DNA of 12,751 nucleotides from Nitrosomonadales bacterium (GTDB taxonomy: Bacteria; Pseudomonadota; Gammaproteobacteria; Burkholderiales; Sulfuricellaceae). Position numbers and translations under genes: made by a program. The notes beneath the pieces were generated by a model. That model made no database searches and was not told the DNA's origin. It saw only the letters and a list, made by a program, of their open reading frames with translations. Every line of letters begins with the position of its first letter. The first letter of the stretch is position 1. The DNA lies in assembly GCA_003104895.1 (NCBI GenBank), contig PQAG01000149.1, positions 1,228 to 13,978 of the forward strand, read 5' to 3'. Positions 6,536-12,751 of the stretch are shown piece by piece.

Positions 6536-7756
6536 TCAGCCGATGAACATCCGCCCCGCTTCCAGGCAGTCGCACAGCTCGCCGTAGACCTCGCGCAGGC
6601 GCGCTGGCGGGCAGCCCGGGCCCGCTGCCCGCAGGATGCGGCGGGCAAGCGGCCCGTGTTCCAGCATCACGCCCAGCGGTTCGCGCCATTGTACGGAACC
6701 GTCTAGCGGCGTTGTTTCGACAAGGTGGCGCCAGAGTTCGCCAGCCTGGCATTGCCGGCCGGGGAAGCCCAGGAGCTGCAGGTAGCCGGCATCGCCGATC
6801 AGCGCCTGCCCGGCGTCGCGGATGCAGGCGTTGAGGATGTCCGCCAGGGCGTCCGTGCCAATCGTCTGCTGCGCGGAGAGCGGCGGCCATCTGGCTTCGT
6901 AGATCGTCCGGGCAACGGCGCTGACTGCGGCGGCGATGGCGAGATCGGCCTGTGGGCATTCCTGCACGTCGATCACGCGGATCTCGATGGCATTGCGCTC
7001 GAAGCGCGGGATGGCGCCGCGCGCGTTGAGCCATTCGTGCCGCAGGACGCCATCCGGGTCGAAGGGCGCAATGTCCCGGTAGATCGGCGCCAGGAACTTT
7101 TCCTGGTATTCCGACCGGCTGCAAACCGTGTCCGGGATCACCCGCCCGATGGTCGAGGGCACTTTTGCCTGGTGCGTGCGATAGGATTCCATGCGGAAAT
7201 CCATGAAGCCGGCAGGCCCGCCCTCGGCGATGGGCGAGCTTGCCGCCAGGGCAGGGATGACCGGCAGCACCAGCCGGATGGCTGCATGCAGGCGGGCGAA
7301 CTCGGCATCACCGGCAAAGGGCAGGTTGAGATGCATGCTCTGCAGGTTGGCCCAGCCGTGCGCCTTGCAGCCGAAGATGCGGTCGTAGGTCTGGTAGATG
7401 AGCGCGTTGCCGTGGGGCCACAGCCGCGTTTCGGCGCGGGGGTTCATCCACGGGTGCATGGCGGATGGCATGAGGCGCGCGCCCAGGGGTTCGAGCCGCC
7501 GGTTGATGGCTTGAACCTCGGCCTGGAAGCCGGCGGGAAGCGATTCGAGGGCGGGGTCTGGGCGCGTGTTCTTGAGTTCGACAAGATGCAGCGCCAGTTC
7601 GTTGGACCAGCCGAACCTGCCCCGCTCCACTTCTCCCTCCTGGCCGAGCAGCTTGTCGGCGACCGGCAGAATCGACAGCGTCCGCCGGTCCACGATCATG
7701 TATTCGAGCTCGATGCCGTGGCCCGTGAAGGCATGGAGCAGAGGCGGGGCGTTCAT
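6536..7756 (-). CDS. GCS2-type glutamate-cysteine ligase homologue (carboxylate-amine ligase)
   Basis: A 406-residue protein of the glutamine-synthetase-fold GCS2 family (YbdK and plant-type gamma-glutamylcysteine ligase relatives), which makes gamma-glutamyl or similar amide bonds with ATP. Motifs are G14-I-E16-L-E18-Y near the N-terminus (metal/glutamate site), LQSMHLNLPF (138-147), FRMESYRTHQ (187-196) and an arginine-rich IEIRVIDVQECPQAD segment (257-271). I chose the ATG at 7756, which overlaps the stop of the ATP-grasp gene by 4 bases (ATGA). The frame stays open further upstream, but those 81 residues are low-complexity Arg/Gly sequence antisense to nothing and simply out of frame within the ATP-grasp gene. 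The amine substrate is unknown. The host probably also has standard glutathione synthesis elsewhere, so this is more likely a specialised ligase than the housekeeping enzyme. Confidence 0.88.
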   Translation of the reverse strand: MNAPPLLHAFTGHGIELEYMIVDRRTLSILPVADKLLGQEGEVERGRFGWSNELALHLVELKNTRPDPALESLPAGFQAEVQAINRRLEPLGARLMPSAMHPWMNPRAETRLWPHGNALIYQTYDRIFGCKAHGWANLQSMHLNLPFAGDAEFARLHAAIRLVLPVIPALAASSPIAEGGPAGFMDFRMESYRTHQAKVPSTIGRVIPDTVCSRSEYQEKFLAPIYRDIAPFDPDGVLRHEWLNARGAIPRFERNAIEIRVIDVQECPQADLAIAAAVSAVARTIYEARWPPLSAQQTIGTDALADILNACIRDAGQALIGDAGYLQLLGFPGRQCQAGELWRHLVETTPLDGSVQWREPLGVMLEHGPLARRILRAAGPGCPPARLREVYGELCDCLEAGRMFIG

Positions 7757-9225
7757 GGTGATGCGCCCTGCTTGCGCGCCTCGATGCGCTTCAGGAACAC
7801 GCCCATCACTTCGCGGTAGAGCGCGTCCTTGAGCACGCCGTCCTCGTTGCCGGCATCCACGTTGGGGTTGTCGTTGATCTCGATGACGTAAAAGCGCTTG
7901 CCCGCCTGCTTGATGTCCACGCCGTAGAATCCGTCGCCGATCAGGTTGGCGGCCTTGAGCGCGAGCCTGACCACGCGGTCCGGCGCTTCGCCCACGCACA
8001 GGGCTTGCGTGGGGCCTTCGACGAAATCGCGCTTCTGCTCGCCGTGCTTGATGATCTGCCAGTGGCCGGGCGCCATGAAGTACTTCGCCACGAACAGGGG
8101 GCGCCGGTCGAGGATGCCGACGCGCCAGTCGAACTCGGTGGGCAGGTACTCCTGGGCGATGATCAGCTCCGATTTCTCCAGCAGGGCATTCACCCTGGCA
8201 TGCAGCTCCTGTTCCGACTCCACCTTCACCACGCCCAGGGAGAACGAGCTGTCAGGCTGCTTGAGCACGCAGGGGAGCGACAGGGCGGGAATGATCTGGC
8301 CCACGTTGTCGCGGTCCACCAGCAGGGTCCTGGGCGCGGGGATGCGGTGCCGGGCGAGGATCTCGGCGAGATAGACCTTGTTGTTGCATTTCAGGATGGA
8401 GTCCGGATCGTCGATCACCACCAGGCCTTCGGCCGCGGCCCGGCGGGAGAAGCGGTAGGTGTAGTGGTTGACGAAGGTGGTGTCGCGGATGAACAGGGCA
8501 TCGAACTCGGCCAGCCTGCCGAAATCGGCCCGGGTGATGAACTCCGCGCGCATCCCCAAGGCCAGCGCAGCCTTCTCGAACTTCAGCAATGCCCTGGCAT
8601 TGGAAGCCGGTTCCGGATTGTCGGGGTCGTGCAGGATGGCGAGGTTGTAGCGCGGCGCGGCTCGCTTGCGCACCCGCGTCCTGCGGCCCATGAAGTATTC
8701 CGTGGTGGCCTGGATCGCGAATTCCTGGTGCGGGGGCGGGATGTCGCTGGCGGCAATCGGCCGCACGCTGCGGATGCGCCAGCGATTATCCCGGCGCTCG
8801 AAACCGGCGCGCAGCAGGGGGGCCTGCAGCAGGTTGAAGAGCTGGCGGCTGAGCGAGTCGTAGCGGCTCGCCACGTTGCGGCCGAAGTAGATGCTGAGTT
8901 CGAAGGTGTCCGATCTGATCGGCGCCAGCGATTTCTGGATCAGCTCGTCGAGGCCTTCGGCCAGATGCCGCACCAGATGCTGGGATTGCAGGTCCTCGAT
9001 GGTGCTCGCCCGGGGCAGCGGCTTGTGGCCGCGCGCCTCGGCGAGCAGCGAGACGTAGTAGCCGAGGCTCTGGTAGCGGTAGGTTTTGCACAGGTTGAAT
9101 ACCCGGGCGAAGCGCTCGCCGCCATAGGCCGGATCGGTCAGGTAGGCCCGCGCCGGCACGACGGCCACGCCGGGAATATCCAGCGGCCAGTCGCGCGGGT
9201 TGTTGACCACGATCAGGATGCTCAT
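7753..9225 (-). CDS. RLAN-RimK family ATP-grasp ligase
   Basis: A 490-residue protein. About residues 1-165 form the RLAN domain (the N-terminal domain of a distinct RimK-like group), and 190-485 a RimK-type ATP-grasp fold. E. coli RimK is only 300 residues. Nucleotide-site residues include K283 and K322 (VLKQPDSSFSLGV, 320-332), the IIAQEYLP lid/adenine strand (355-362), R368 (DWRVG), and the Mg2+ ligands D437 and E449-I-N451-D-N-P. Such enzymes activate a carboxylate as acyl phosphate and join it to an amine, for example by adding glutamate. It overlaps the C39-like gene upstream and the GCS2-type gene downstream by 4 bases each, and has only a weak ribosome site, implying coupled translation and a shared pathway. 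It should not be named rimK: the extra domain and neighbourhood differ from the S6-modifying enzyme. Confidence 0.92.
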   Translation of the reverse strand: MSILIVVNNPRDWPLDIPGVAVVPARAYLTDPAYGGERFARVFNLCKTYRYQSLGYYVSLLAEARGHKPLPRASTIEDLQSQHLVRHLAEGLDELIQKSLAPIRSDTFELSIYFGRNVASRYDSLSRQLFNLLQAPLLRAGFERRDNRWRIRSVRPIAASDIPPPHQEFAIQATTEYFMGRRTRVRKRAAPRYNLAILHDPDNPEPASNARALLKFEKAALALGMRAEFITRADFGRLAEFDALFIRDTTFVNHYTYRFSRRAAAEGLVVIDDPDSILKCNNKVYLAEILARHRIPAPRTLLVDRDNVGQIIPALSLPCVLKQPDSSFSLGVVKVESEQELHARVNALLEKSELIIAQEYLPTEFDWRVGILDRRPLFVAKYFMAPGHWQIIKHGEQKRDFVEGPTQALCVGEAPDRVVRLALKAANLIGDGFYGVDIKQAGKRFYVIEINDNPNVDAGNEDGVLKDALYREVMGVFLKRIEARKQGASP

Positions 9226-9956
9226 GGCGCGCCGCCGCGCTGCCGGCTGCTCTGAGGATGGACCACCAGCAGGTTGGCGTCGTGGGTCACGATGCCCAGC
9301 AGGATGGCGCCAAGCACGCGGTCGATGTTGATCCAGTATTCGTGCGAGGGGCCGTAGGGATGGCGCGCATAGGGATCGACCACCAGCACGCTGCGCCTGG
9401 TCCGGTCATAGCCTGCGATCACGACGAAATGGCCGGCCGGCAGGCCGCGCACGTCGTCGGGCTCGTCGTCCGGCCCGTATTCCCGCGCAGCGCGGTACAG
9501 GTAGGTGGAGCTCAGGCCGGTGAGGATGGGCAGATTGCGGCGCAGCAGGCCGCGCAGCAGGGGGCGCGAGAGATCGGTCAGGCGCAGCCGCCCGCCCAGC
9601 CTGAGGAATTCCAGGTAGCCCTCGGTGACATACTGCAGGCGGCTGTCCTTTTTCTCCTCCCGCTGGCGCTGCAGGCGCTCGGCGATGTCCACGCCCGGCG
9701 CAAACCAGGTGGGGTCGAATACCGTCAGGTTGTAGGTGTAAATGGTGGCCTGGTAGCCCTGGCGCAGGGCATCACAGGCCAGGAAAACCGCGAAGGTGCC
9801 GCCGAACTCCATCTTGCGGGTGCGGGCGATCACCTCCGCAAGCTGCGACTCCTCGCCCCAGTAGCGGTAGATGGCATCAAGGCAGGTGGGGCCGCAGGTG
9901 GTCTCGTCCGGCTGAGGCAGTATCGCGACCGGCAGGCGCAGCGTGAGCGGATGCAT
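9222..9956 (-). CDS. Soluble C39-like (papain-fold) cysteine peptidase
   Basis: A 244-residue protein with the layout of a C39-type peptidase: oxyanion Gln Q15 and nucleophile C21 in LPQPDETTCGPTC, general base H176 in LPAGHFVVIAGYD, and D194 in VVDPYA. Classic C39 peptidases are the N-terminal part of bacteriocin exporters and cut after Gly-Gly. Here there is no ABC or membrane domain and no signal peptide, so it should act in the cytoplasm. The segment 90-135 (charged helix, then YLEFLRLGGRLRLTDLS) is an insert relative to the minimal fold. Its stop overlaps the start of the ATP-grasp ligase by 4 bases, and the ATG at 9956 is the first start after an in-frame stop at 9966-9968. It probably trims or transfers the peptide made by the two ligases; transpeptidation is also possible. 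Confidence 0.85.
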   Translation of the reverse strand: MHPLTLRLPVAILPQPDETTCGPTCLDAIYRYWGEESQLAEVIARTRKMEFGGTFAVFLACDALRQGYQATIYTYNLTVFDPTWFAPGVDIAERLQRQREEKKDSRLQYVTEGYLEFLRLGGRLRLTDLSRPLLRGLLRRNLPILTGLSSTYLYRAAREYGPDDEPDDVRGLPAGHFVVIAGYDRTRRSVLVVDPYARHPYGPSHEYWINIDRVLGAILLGIVTHDANLLVVHPQSSRQRGGAP

Positions 9957-9965
9957 GGCAGGCGT

Positions 9966-10466
9966 CTAGCGCTCCCACACCACGCGCAGCAGGTTCTCCT
10001 GCTCGTTGTAGTGGAATTCCAGCTCGCCCTTGTAGGCATGATGCAGGGCTTCGCCGATGCCGCGCGCCAGGTGGATGCCGGTCGTGGTAACCAGGATGCT
10101 GTCATCCTGCTCCTCGATCTTGATGATCCGCTCCATGGGGTGCTCGGCCTTGGCTTTCGCCTCGTCGTTCCTTACCTGGTGCAGCAATTCATCGCGGTGC
10201 TCCTTGAAGAAGGTCCCGCCTATGGTCACGAAACCGGCCGGTAATTCGTCATGGATGCGGTGGCAGGCCGGGCACAGTTCCTCGTGGGCCTGGGCTGGCT
10301 TTGCAGCCCATTGCCAGCGCCCCTCGTGAAACACGGCGCCGCATTGCGGGCAAAGCGTGGGTTCGGGCAGCTTGTGCTTGGATTTATAGGTGTCGTGACG
10401 GTACTCCTGCCCCCAAACGTGACGGTCTGGCCGGATGGGTTGGAAACCTGCGAATCGGGTTTTCAT
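9966..10466 (-). CDS. BCAM0308-type Cys4 zinc-finger protein
   Basis: A 166-residue protein that I recognise as the BCAM0308 family, named after a Burkholderia cenocepacia locus; function unknown. Two CxxC pairs, C39-P-Q-C42 and C65-P-A-C68, form a probable zinc ribbon of the type seen in NMD3-like proteins. The N-terminus is basic and aromatic (residues 1-35), and the region 100-166 looks like a small alpha/beta domain (IIKIEEQDDSILVTTTG, then a helix and FHYNEQENLLRVVW). It has no signal or membrane segment. It has the strongest ribosome site in the cluster (AAGGAGGA, 10474-10481) and is followed by the C39-like gene after 9 bases, so it may lead the amidoligase unit. It could be a nucleic-acid or ribosome-associated factor, or the carrier of the synthesised peptide; neither is shown. 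Confidence 0.8.
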   Translation of the reverse strand: MKTRFAGFQPIRPDRHVWGQEYRHDTYKSKHKLPEPTLCPQCGAVFHEGRWQWAAKPAQAHEELCPACHRIHDELPAGFVTIGGTFFKEHRDELLHQVRNDEAKAKAEHPMERIIKIEEQDDSILVTTTGIHLARGIGEALHHAYKGELEFHYNEQENLLRVVWER

Positions 10467-10473
10467 TTTGTTC

Positions 10474-10481
10474 TCCTCCTT
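10474..10481 (-). promoter_or_regulatory. Near-consensus ribosome binding site at the head of the amidoligase cluster
   Basis: The minus strand reads AAGGAGGA seven bases before the ATG at 10466. It contrasts with the weak or absent sites of the three genes at the end of the cluster and suggests that BCAM0308 is the most strongly translated member. Confidence 0.75.
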
Positions 10482-10512
10482 GAAGTTAGAAAATCAAACA
10501 ATCAATGACAGC

Positions 10513-11409
10513 TTACATCCACTCCTTTTCAGCAGCAATGCGGAGTTCACCCCACAAAGCAGCCGGCGGCAGGTCTAGCAGGGAATGGGCGCCTGCCGGC
10601 AGGGAAGGCAATGCTCGCGCGGCGGCAAGCATCATGCGTGCAGCAAGCCCTGCCTCGTCGAAGCGCGCTTCCAGCAGGAATGAGGCATGGCCGGTTTCTC
10701 CAGGTGCGGCCCGGCGCTCCAGCAGCACGCCACGATTGGTTTCTTCCAGCGCGGCTATGCTGGGGACCGGGAATACCGTGGTTTGCTCATCGAGGAAGAG
10801 AGGATCCTGAGCGATGGCGTACTCCACTTTGGCCGCATCCGCCGAAGGTTCCAGCTCAACATAAACATAGCGCTGAATGGCCCCGCTCCCGGACTTGAAC
10901 TCTGTCGCCAGCGCTTTCCTGACGCCCTTGATCGCCTCTGCTGCCAGCGTATGGTGCAGGCTTGGCGCGGTATGCAGGCTGGTTTCCGTATGCCCGTGCG
11001 GAGCCAGCAGCGCGAAATGGCTGCGCAAGAGGGAGAGGGCGCCCGGATCGCAGCCCGCGCCAACGATAGCCGGCGTCTTGTGAAGAAGCGCGGCCCGGTG
11101 CATTTCTGATTTGTGCCTGAGGAAGGCCTCGCCGTGCAGGCGTGCGCATTCCACCACGGGAATGCGCCTTTGCAGCAGCTCTTTCGCCATTCCCATGACC
11201 GCATCGGGAGGGACGCAGACGAGCGCGGCGTCCACTTCCTGCAGCTCGCTGATATGGGCAACGGCAGGCGCTTTCAGGCCGGGAACGGGGGAAGGGCCGG
11301 CACGCCGCACAACCCCCGCCAGCGCCGTGGTCTGGTCGGCAAGAACGGCCTCGGCGCATTTATGCCCCAGATTTCCCAGGCCGATGATGGCAAGCCGTAT
11401 TTTCTTCAT
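10513..11409 (-). CDS. Diaminopimelate-dehydrogenase-like NAD(P)-dependent oxidoreductase
   Basis: A 298-residue protein with an N-terminal Rossmann fold (IRLAIIGLGNLGHK, G10-L-G12-N-L-G15) and a C-terminal domain like meso-diaminopimelate dehydrogenase (Ddh, about 320 residues). The GAGCDPGALSLLR segment (117-129) matches the family's GWDPGMFSINR, and IKGVRKAL (160-167) matches its PGVQKAV. Ddh reductively aminates a keto-amino acid or deaminates the D-centre of meso-DAP. From memory of the Corynebacterium enzyme, D120 of that motif is kept (D121 here), but its neighbouring Trp is Cys, and the DTYDNH loop carrying D90 reads ECARLH. A substrate other than meso-DAP is therefore likely. It follows the PfpI gene by 38 bases and precedes the BCAM0308 gene by 46. 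GGGGAG twelve bases ahead of the ATG is an adequate, slightly distant ribosome site. 2,4-diaminopentanoate dehydrogenase-type activity is an alternative. Confidence 0.78.
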   Translation of the reverse strand: MKKIRLAIIGLGNLGHKCAEAVLADQTTALAGVVRRAGPSPVPGLKAPAVAHISELQEVDAALVCVPPDAVMGMAKELLQRRIPVVECARLHGEAFLRHKSEMHRAALLHKTPAIVGAGCDPGALSLLRSHFALLAPHGHTETSLHTAPSLHHTLAAEAIKGVRKALATEFKSGSGAIQRYVYVELEPSADAAKVEYAIAQDPLFLDEQTTVFPVPSIAALEETNRGVLLERRAAPGETGHASFLLEARFDEAGLAARMMLAAARALPSLPAGAHSLLDLPPAALWGELRIAAEKEWM

Positions 11410-11447
11410 GCTGTTTCATTGCTCCCCGTGGCGAGGCGCCGGGAGCG

Positions 11448-11966
11448 TCATGAACCGCTTGGCGTCTTTCCTAGCAGCCTGATCATTTCACGCATGAAGG
11501 CGGGCAGGTCGGAGGGCTGCCGGGATGTGACAAGATTGCCATCCACCACCACCTCCCTGTCTTCATACAGGGCGCCTGATTCCTTCAGTTCCTCGGCCAC
11601 CGAAGCATAGCAGGTGGCGCGCCGCCCCTTCAGGATGCCCGCCGTGGCCAATATTTGCGGCCCATGGCAAATGGCGGCAACGGGCTTGTTGCGGCGGAAG
11701 AAATCCTGCGCAATCCCGATGGCGGCCTGCTCCTTGCGCAGTCTTGCGGGCGCCTTGCCGCCGGGGAGGATGAGCATCCCGTATTCATCCGGGTCGACAT
11801 CCCGCAGCGCCTTGTCCACAACTACCTCGTACCCGTGCTTGCCGTTTATTTTGCCTCTGGCAATGGATGCGATATCCACATCCACATTTTCCTCCTTCAG
11901 CCGGTAGAAGGGAAACAATAGTTCGGAGTCCTCGAAATGGTCTGCGCTGATAATCAATGCTTTCAT
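11448..11966 (-). CDS. PfpI/DJ-1 family protein lacking the acidic triad residue
   Basis: A 172-residue DJ-1/PfpI protein, colinear with archaeal PfpI-type proteins (166-167 residues). It keeps the nucleophile elbow A-I-C100-H101-G-P-Q and E12 (HFEDSEL), which tunes the cysteine. Members act as peptidases, glyoxalase III or deglycase-type enzymes; which applies is disputed in the literature. In archaeal PH1704 the inter-subunit triad is completed by E74 in GGRAPERVR, whereas here the segment reads GGKAPARLR, with A74. The triad acid is missing and strict protease activity is doubtful. The ribosome site CAGGAG (11972-11977) lies five bases before the ATG. The start overlaps the stop of the enolase-superfamily gene by 4 bases, so the two are coupled. 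Confidence 0.9.
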   Translation of the reverse strand: MKALIISADHFEDSELLFPFYRLKEENVDVDIASIARGKINGKHGYEVVVDKALRDVDPDEYGMLILPGGKAPARLRKEQAAIGIAQDFFRRNKPVAAICHGPQILATAGILKGRRATCYASVAEELKESGALYEDREVVVDGNLVTSRQPSDLPAFMREMIRLLGKTPSGS

Positions 11967-12751
11967 GGCAACTCCTGGTCAATATCGGGAAAAAAACCCA
12001 AGCCGGGCAGTTCGCCCGCCGTCAGTATTCCGCGCTCGGGATGCGGCGCGCAGCCGGTATCCCGTGCCAGCCAGCCCGAGGTGGCAAGGCCGTGATGCAG
12101 GCCGTTGTTCAAGGCAGCGGCAAGATGCAGAGCGGCGAGGGTGCCAGCGGCGCTGTCCACGCTGGTGGTGACCACGCAGGCCATGCCGGATTCCCGCGCC
12201 CGCCGCGCCGTCTCCAGCGCAGGCTGCAAGCCGCCAATGACCATGGGCTTGAGCACAAGGCGCTGCACCGGTGGTGCGGCCAGCACCTGTTCCAGGCCCA
12301 GTCCGGGCAGGGATTCGTCCAGCGCCAGCGGTACATCAGTCAGCGCCTGCAACGTTGACAGATCAGCCAGGCCGGGCTGCGCCAGCGGCTCTTCCAGCAT
12401 CTCCAGCGGCAGGCCTGCCATGCCTGCGATGAAGCGCTGCGCGTCCGCCATGTTCCAGGCGCGGTTGGCGTCCAGGCGCAGCGCGATGCCCGGCGGCAGG
12501 CCCGCCGCCAGCTGCCGCAGCAGGGCCAGTTCATGCTCGACGGGCTGCAATCCGGCCTTCAGCTTGAGCACCTCGAAACCCTCAGCGATGGCCGCCCGGG
12601 CGCGTTGCGGCGCGCCCGCATCCAGGGCGCCCAGGGCGGCATTGCAGCGCACCCGTTGTGCCGCATCTGGAACAAGCCAGCGCGCCAGGGGCAGGCCGGC
12701 CTGTTGCGCGGCCAGATCGCACAGCGCCACATCCGCCGCGCAGCGCACGGC
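11963..12751 (-). CDS. Enolase-superfamily enzyme, o-succinylbenzoate synthase/dipeptide epimerase type, 5' truncated by window edge
   Basis: The frame is open to the right edge, so roughly the first 90-100 residues (the capping domain start) are missing; the GTG at 12748 is internal. Counting from it, catalytic and metal residues are in place: K62-L-K64 (LKLKAG), D93 (RLDANRAW), E119/E120 (LEEP), D144 (ALDES) and K167 (VLKP), in a TIM barrel of the muconate-lactonising-enzyme group. The C-terminal pattern TTSVDSAAGTLAALHLAAAL followed by HGLATSGWLARD resembles o-succinylbenzoate synthase (MenC), a menaquinone enzyme, more than L-Ala-D/L-Glu epimerase. No other men gene is visible, and the downstream genes concern amino acids and peptides, so dipeptide epimerase or N-succinylamino-acid racemase activity remains possible. 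It is coupled to the PfpI gene by a 4-base overlap. Confidence 0.8.
   Translation of the reverse strand, partial: AVRCAADVALCDLAAQQAGLPLARWLVPDAAQRVRCNAALGALDAGAPQRARAAIAEGFEVLKLKAGLQPVEHELALLRQLAAGLPPGIALRLDANRAWNMADAQRFIAGMAGLPLEMLEEPLAQPGLADLSTLQALTDVPLALDESLPGLGLEQVLAAPPVQRLVLKPMVIGGLQPALETARRARESGMACVVTTSVDSAAGTLAALHLAAALNNGLHHGLATSGWLARDTGCAPHPERGILTAGELPGLGFFPDIDQELP

Noticed and set aside
7757..7999. An 81-residue N-terminal extension of the GCS2-type protein
   Set aside because: It is Arg/Gly-rich sequence from an alternate frame inside the ATP-grasp gene. The ATG at 7756, overlapping the upstream stop, gives a protein of normal family length starting just before the G-I-E-L-E motif.
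6725..10244. Three long plus-strand open frames (6725-7819, 8005-9255, 9258-10244) opposite the amidoligase cluster
   Set aside because: All are antisense to genes with intact catalytic motifs and show the Val/Gly/Gln/Arg-rich composition of GC-rich shadows.
10493..10505. FNR/ANR-type site upstream of the BCAM0308 gene
   Set aside because: Two ATCAA half sites occur, but as a direct repeat (10493-10497 and 10501-10505), not the required TTGAT-N4-ATCAA palindrome.
11963..12751. Firm naming of the enolase-superfamily gene as menC
   Set aside because: The N-terminal part is missing, no other menaquinone gene is present, and related families share the same catalytic residues.

Overview
This GC-rich window looks like a betaproteobacterial chromosome (inferred from protein resemblance and codon bias; no rRNA or other taxonomic marker is present). 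It is densely coded. Genes on the + strand (1-4532) converge on genes on the - strand (4677-12751), meeting at a 144-base intergenic gap. There is no stretch over 300 bases without a gene, and I saw no tRNA, rRNA, CRISPR array, insertion sequence or phage gene.

Plus strand: the 3' part of an acyl-CoA synthetase (AMP-forming), a PilZ/YcgR-type cyclic-di-GMP receptor with an altered RxxxR motif, and a translationally coupled pair of a PuuB-like FAD amine oxidase and homospermidine synthase (TTG start, 4-base overlap). The pair forms a polyamine module.

Minus strand, in transcription order from the right edge: a partial enolase-superfamily enzyme (o-succinylbenzoate synthase/dipeptide-epimerase type); a PfpI/DJ-1 protein lacking the acidic residue of the PfpI triad; a diaminopimelate-dehydrogenase-like oxidoreductase; a BCAM0308-type zinc-finger protein; a soluble C39-like cysteine peptidase; an RLAN-RimK ATP-grasp ligase; a GCS2-type glutamate-cysteine-ligase homologue; an N-formylglutamate-amidohydrolase-family protein; then, after a 120-base gap with its own candidate promoter, a two-CBS protein and an HPF/RaiA-cold-shock-domain fusion.

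The most interesting part is 5810-10466. Two peptide-bond (amidoligase) enzymes of different folds, an amidohydrolase, a papain-like peptidase and a Cys4 zinc protein are packed with 4-base overlaps or gaps under 10 bases. This is best read as a pathway that makes and trims a small, non-ribosomal, probably glutamate-containing peptide or peptide tag. Components of this kind of neighbourhood have been predicted by comparative genomics, but I know of no established product. Upstream, the Ddh-like dehydrogenase and the enolase-superfamily enzyme could supply or remodel an amino-acid building block. Downstream, the CBS and ribosome-hibernation genes suggest a link to stress or energy limitation. 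These functional links are inferences from gene order.
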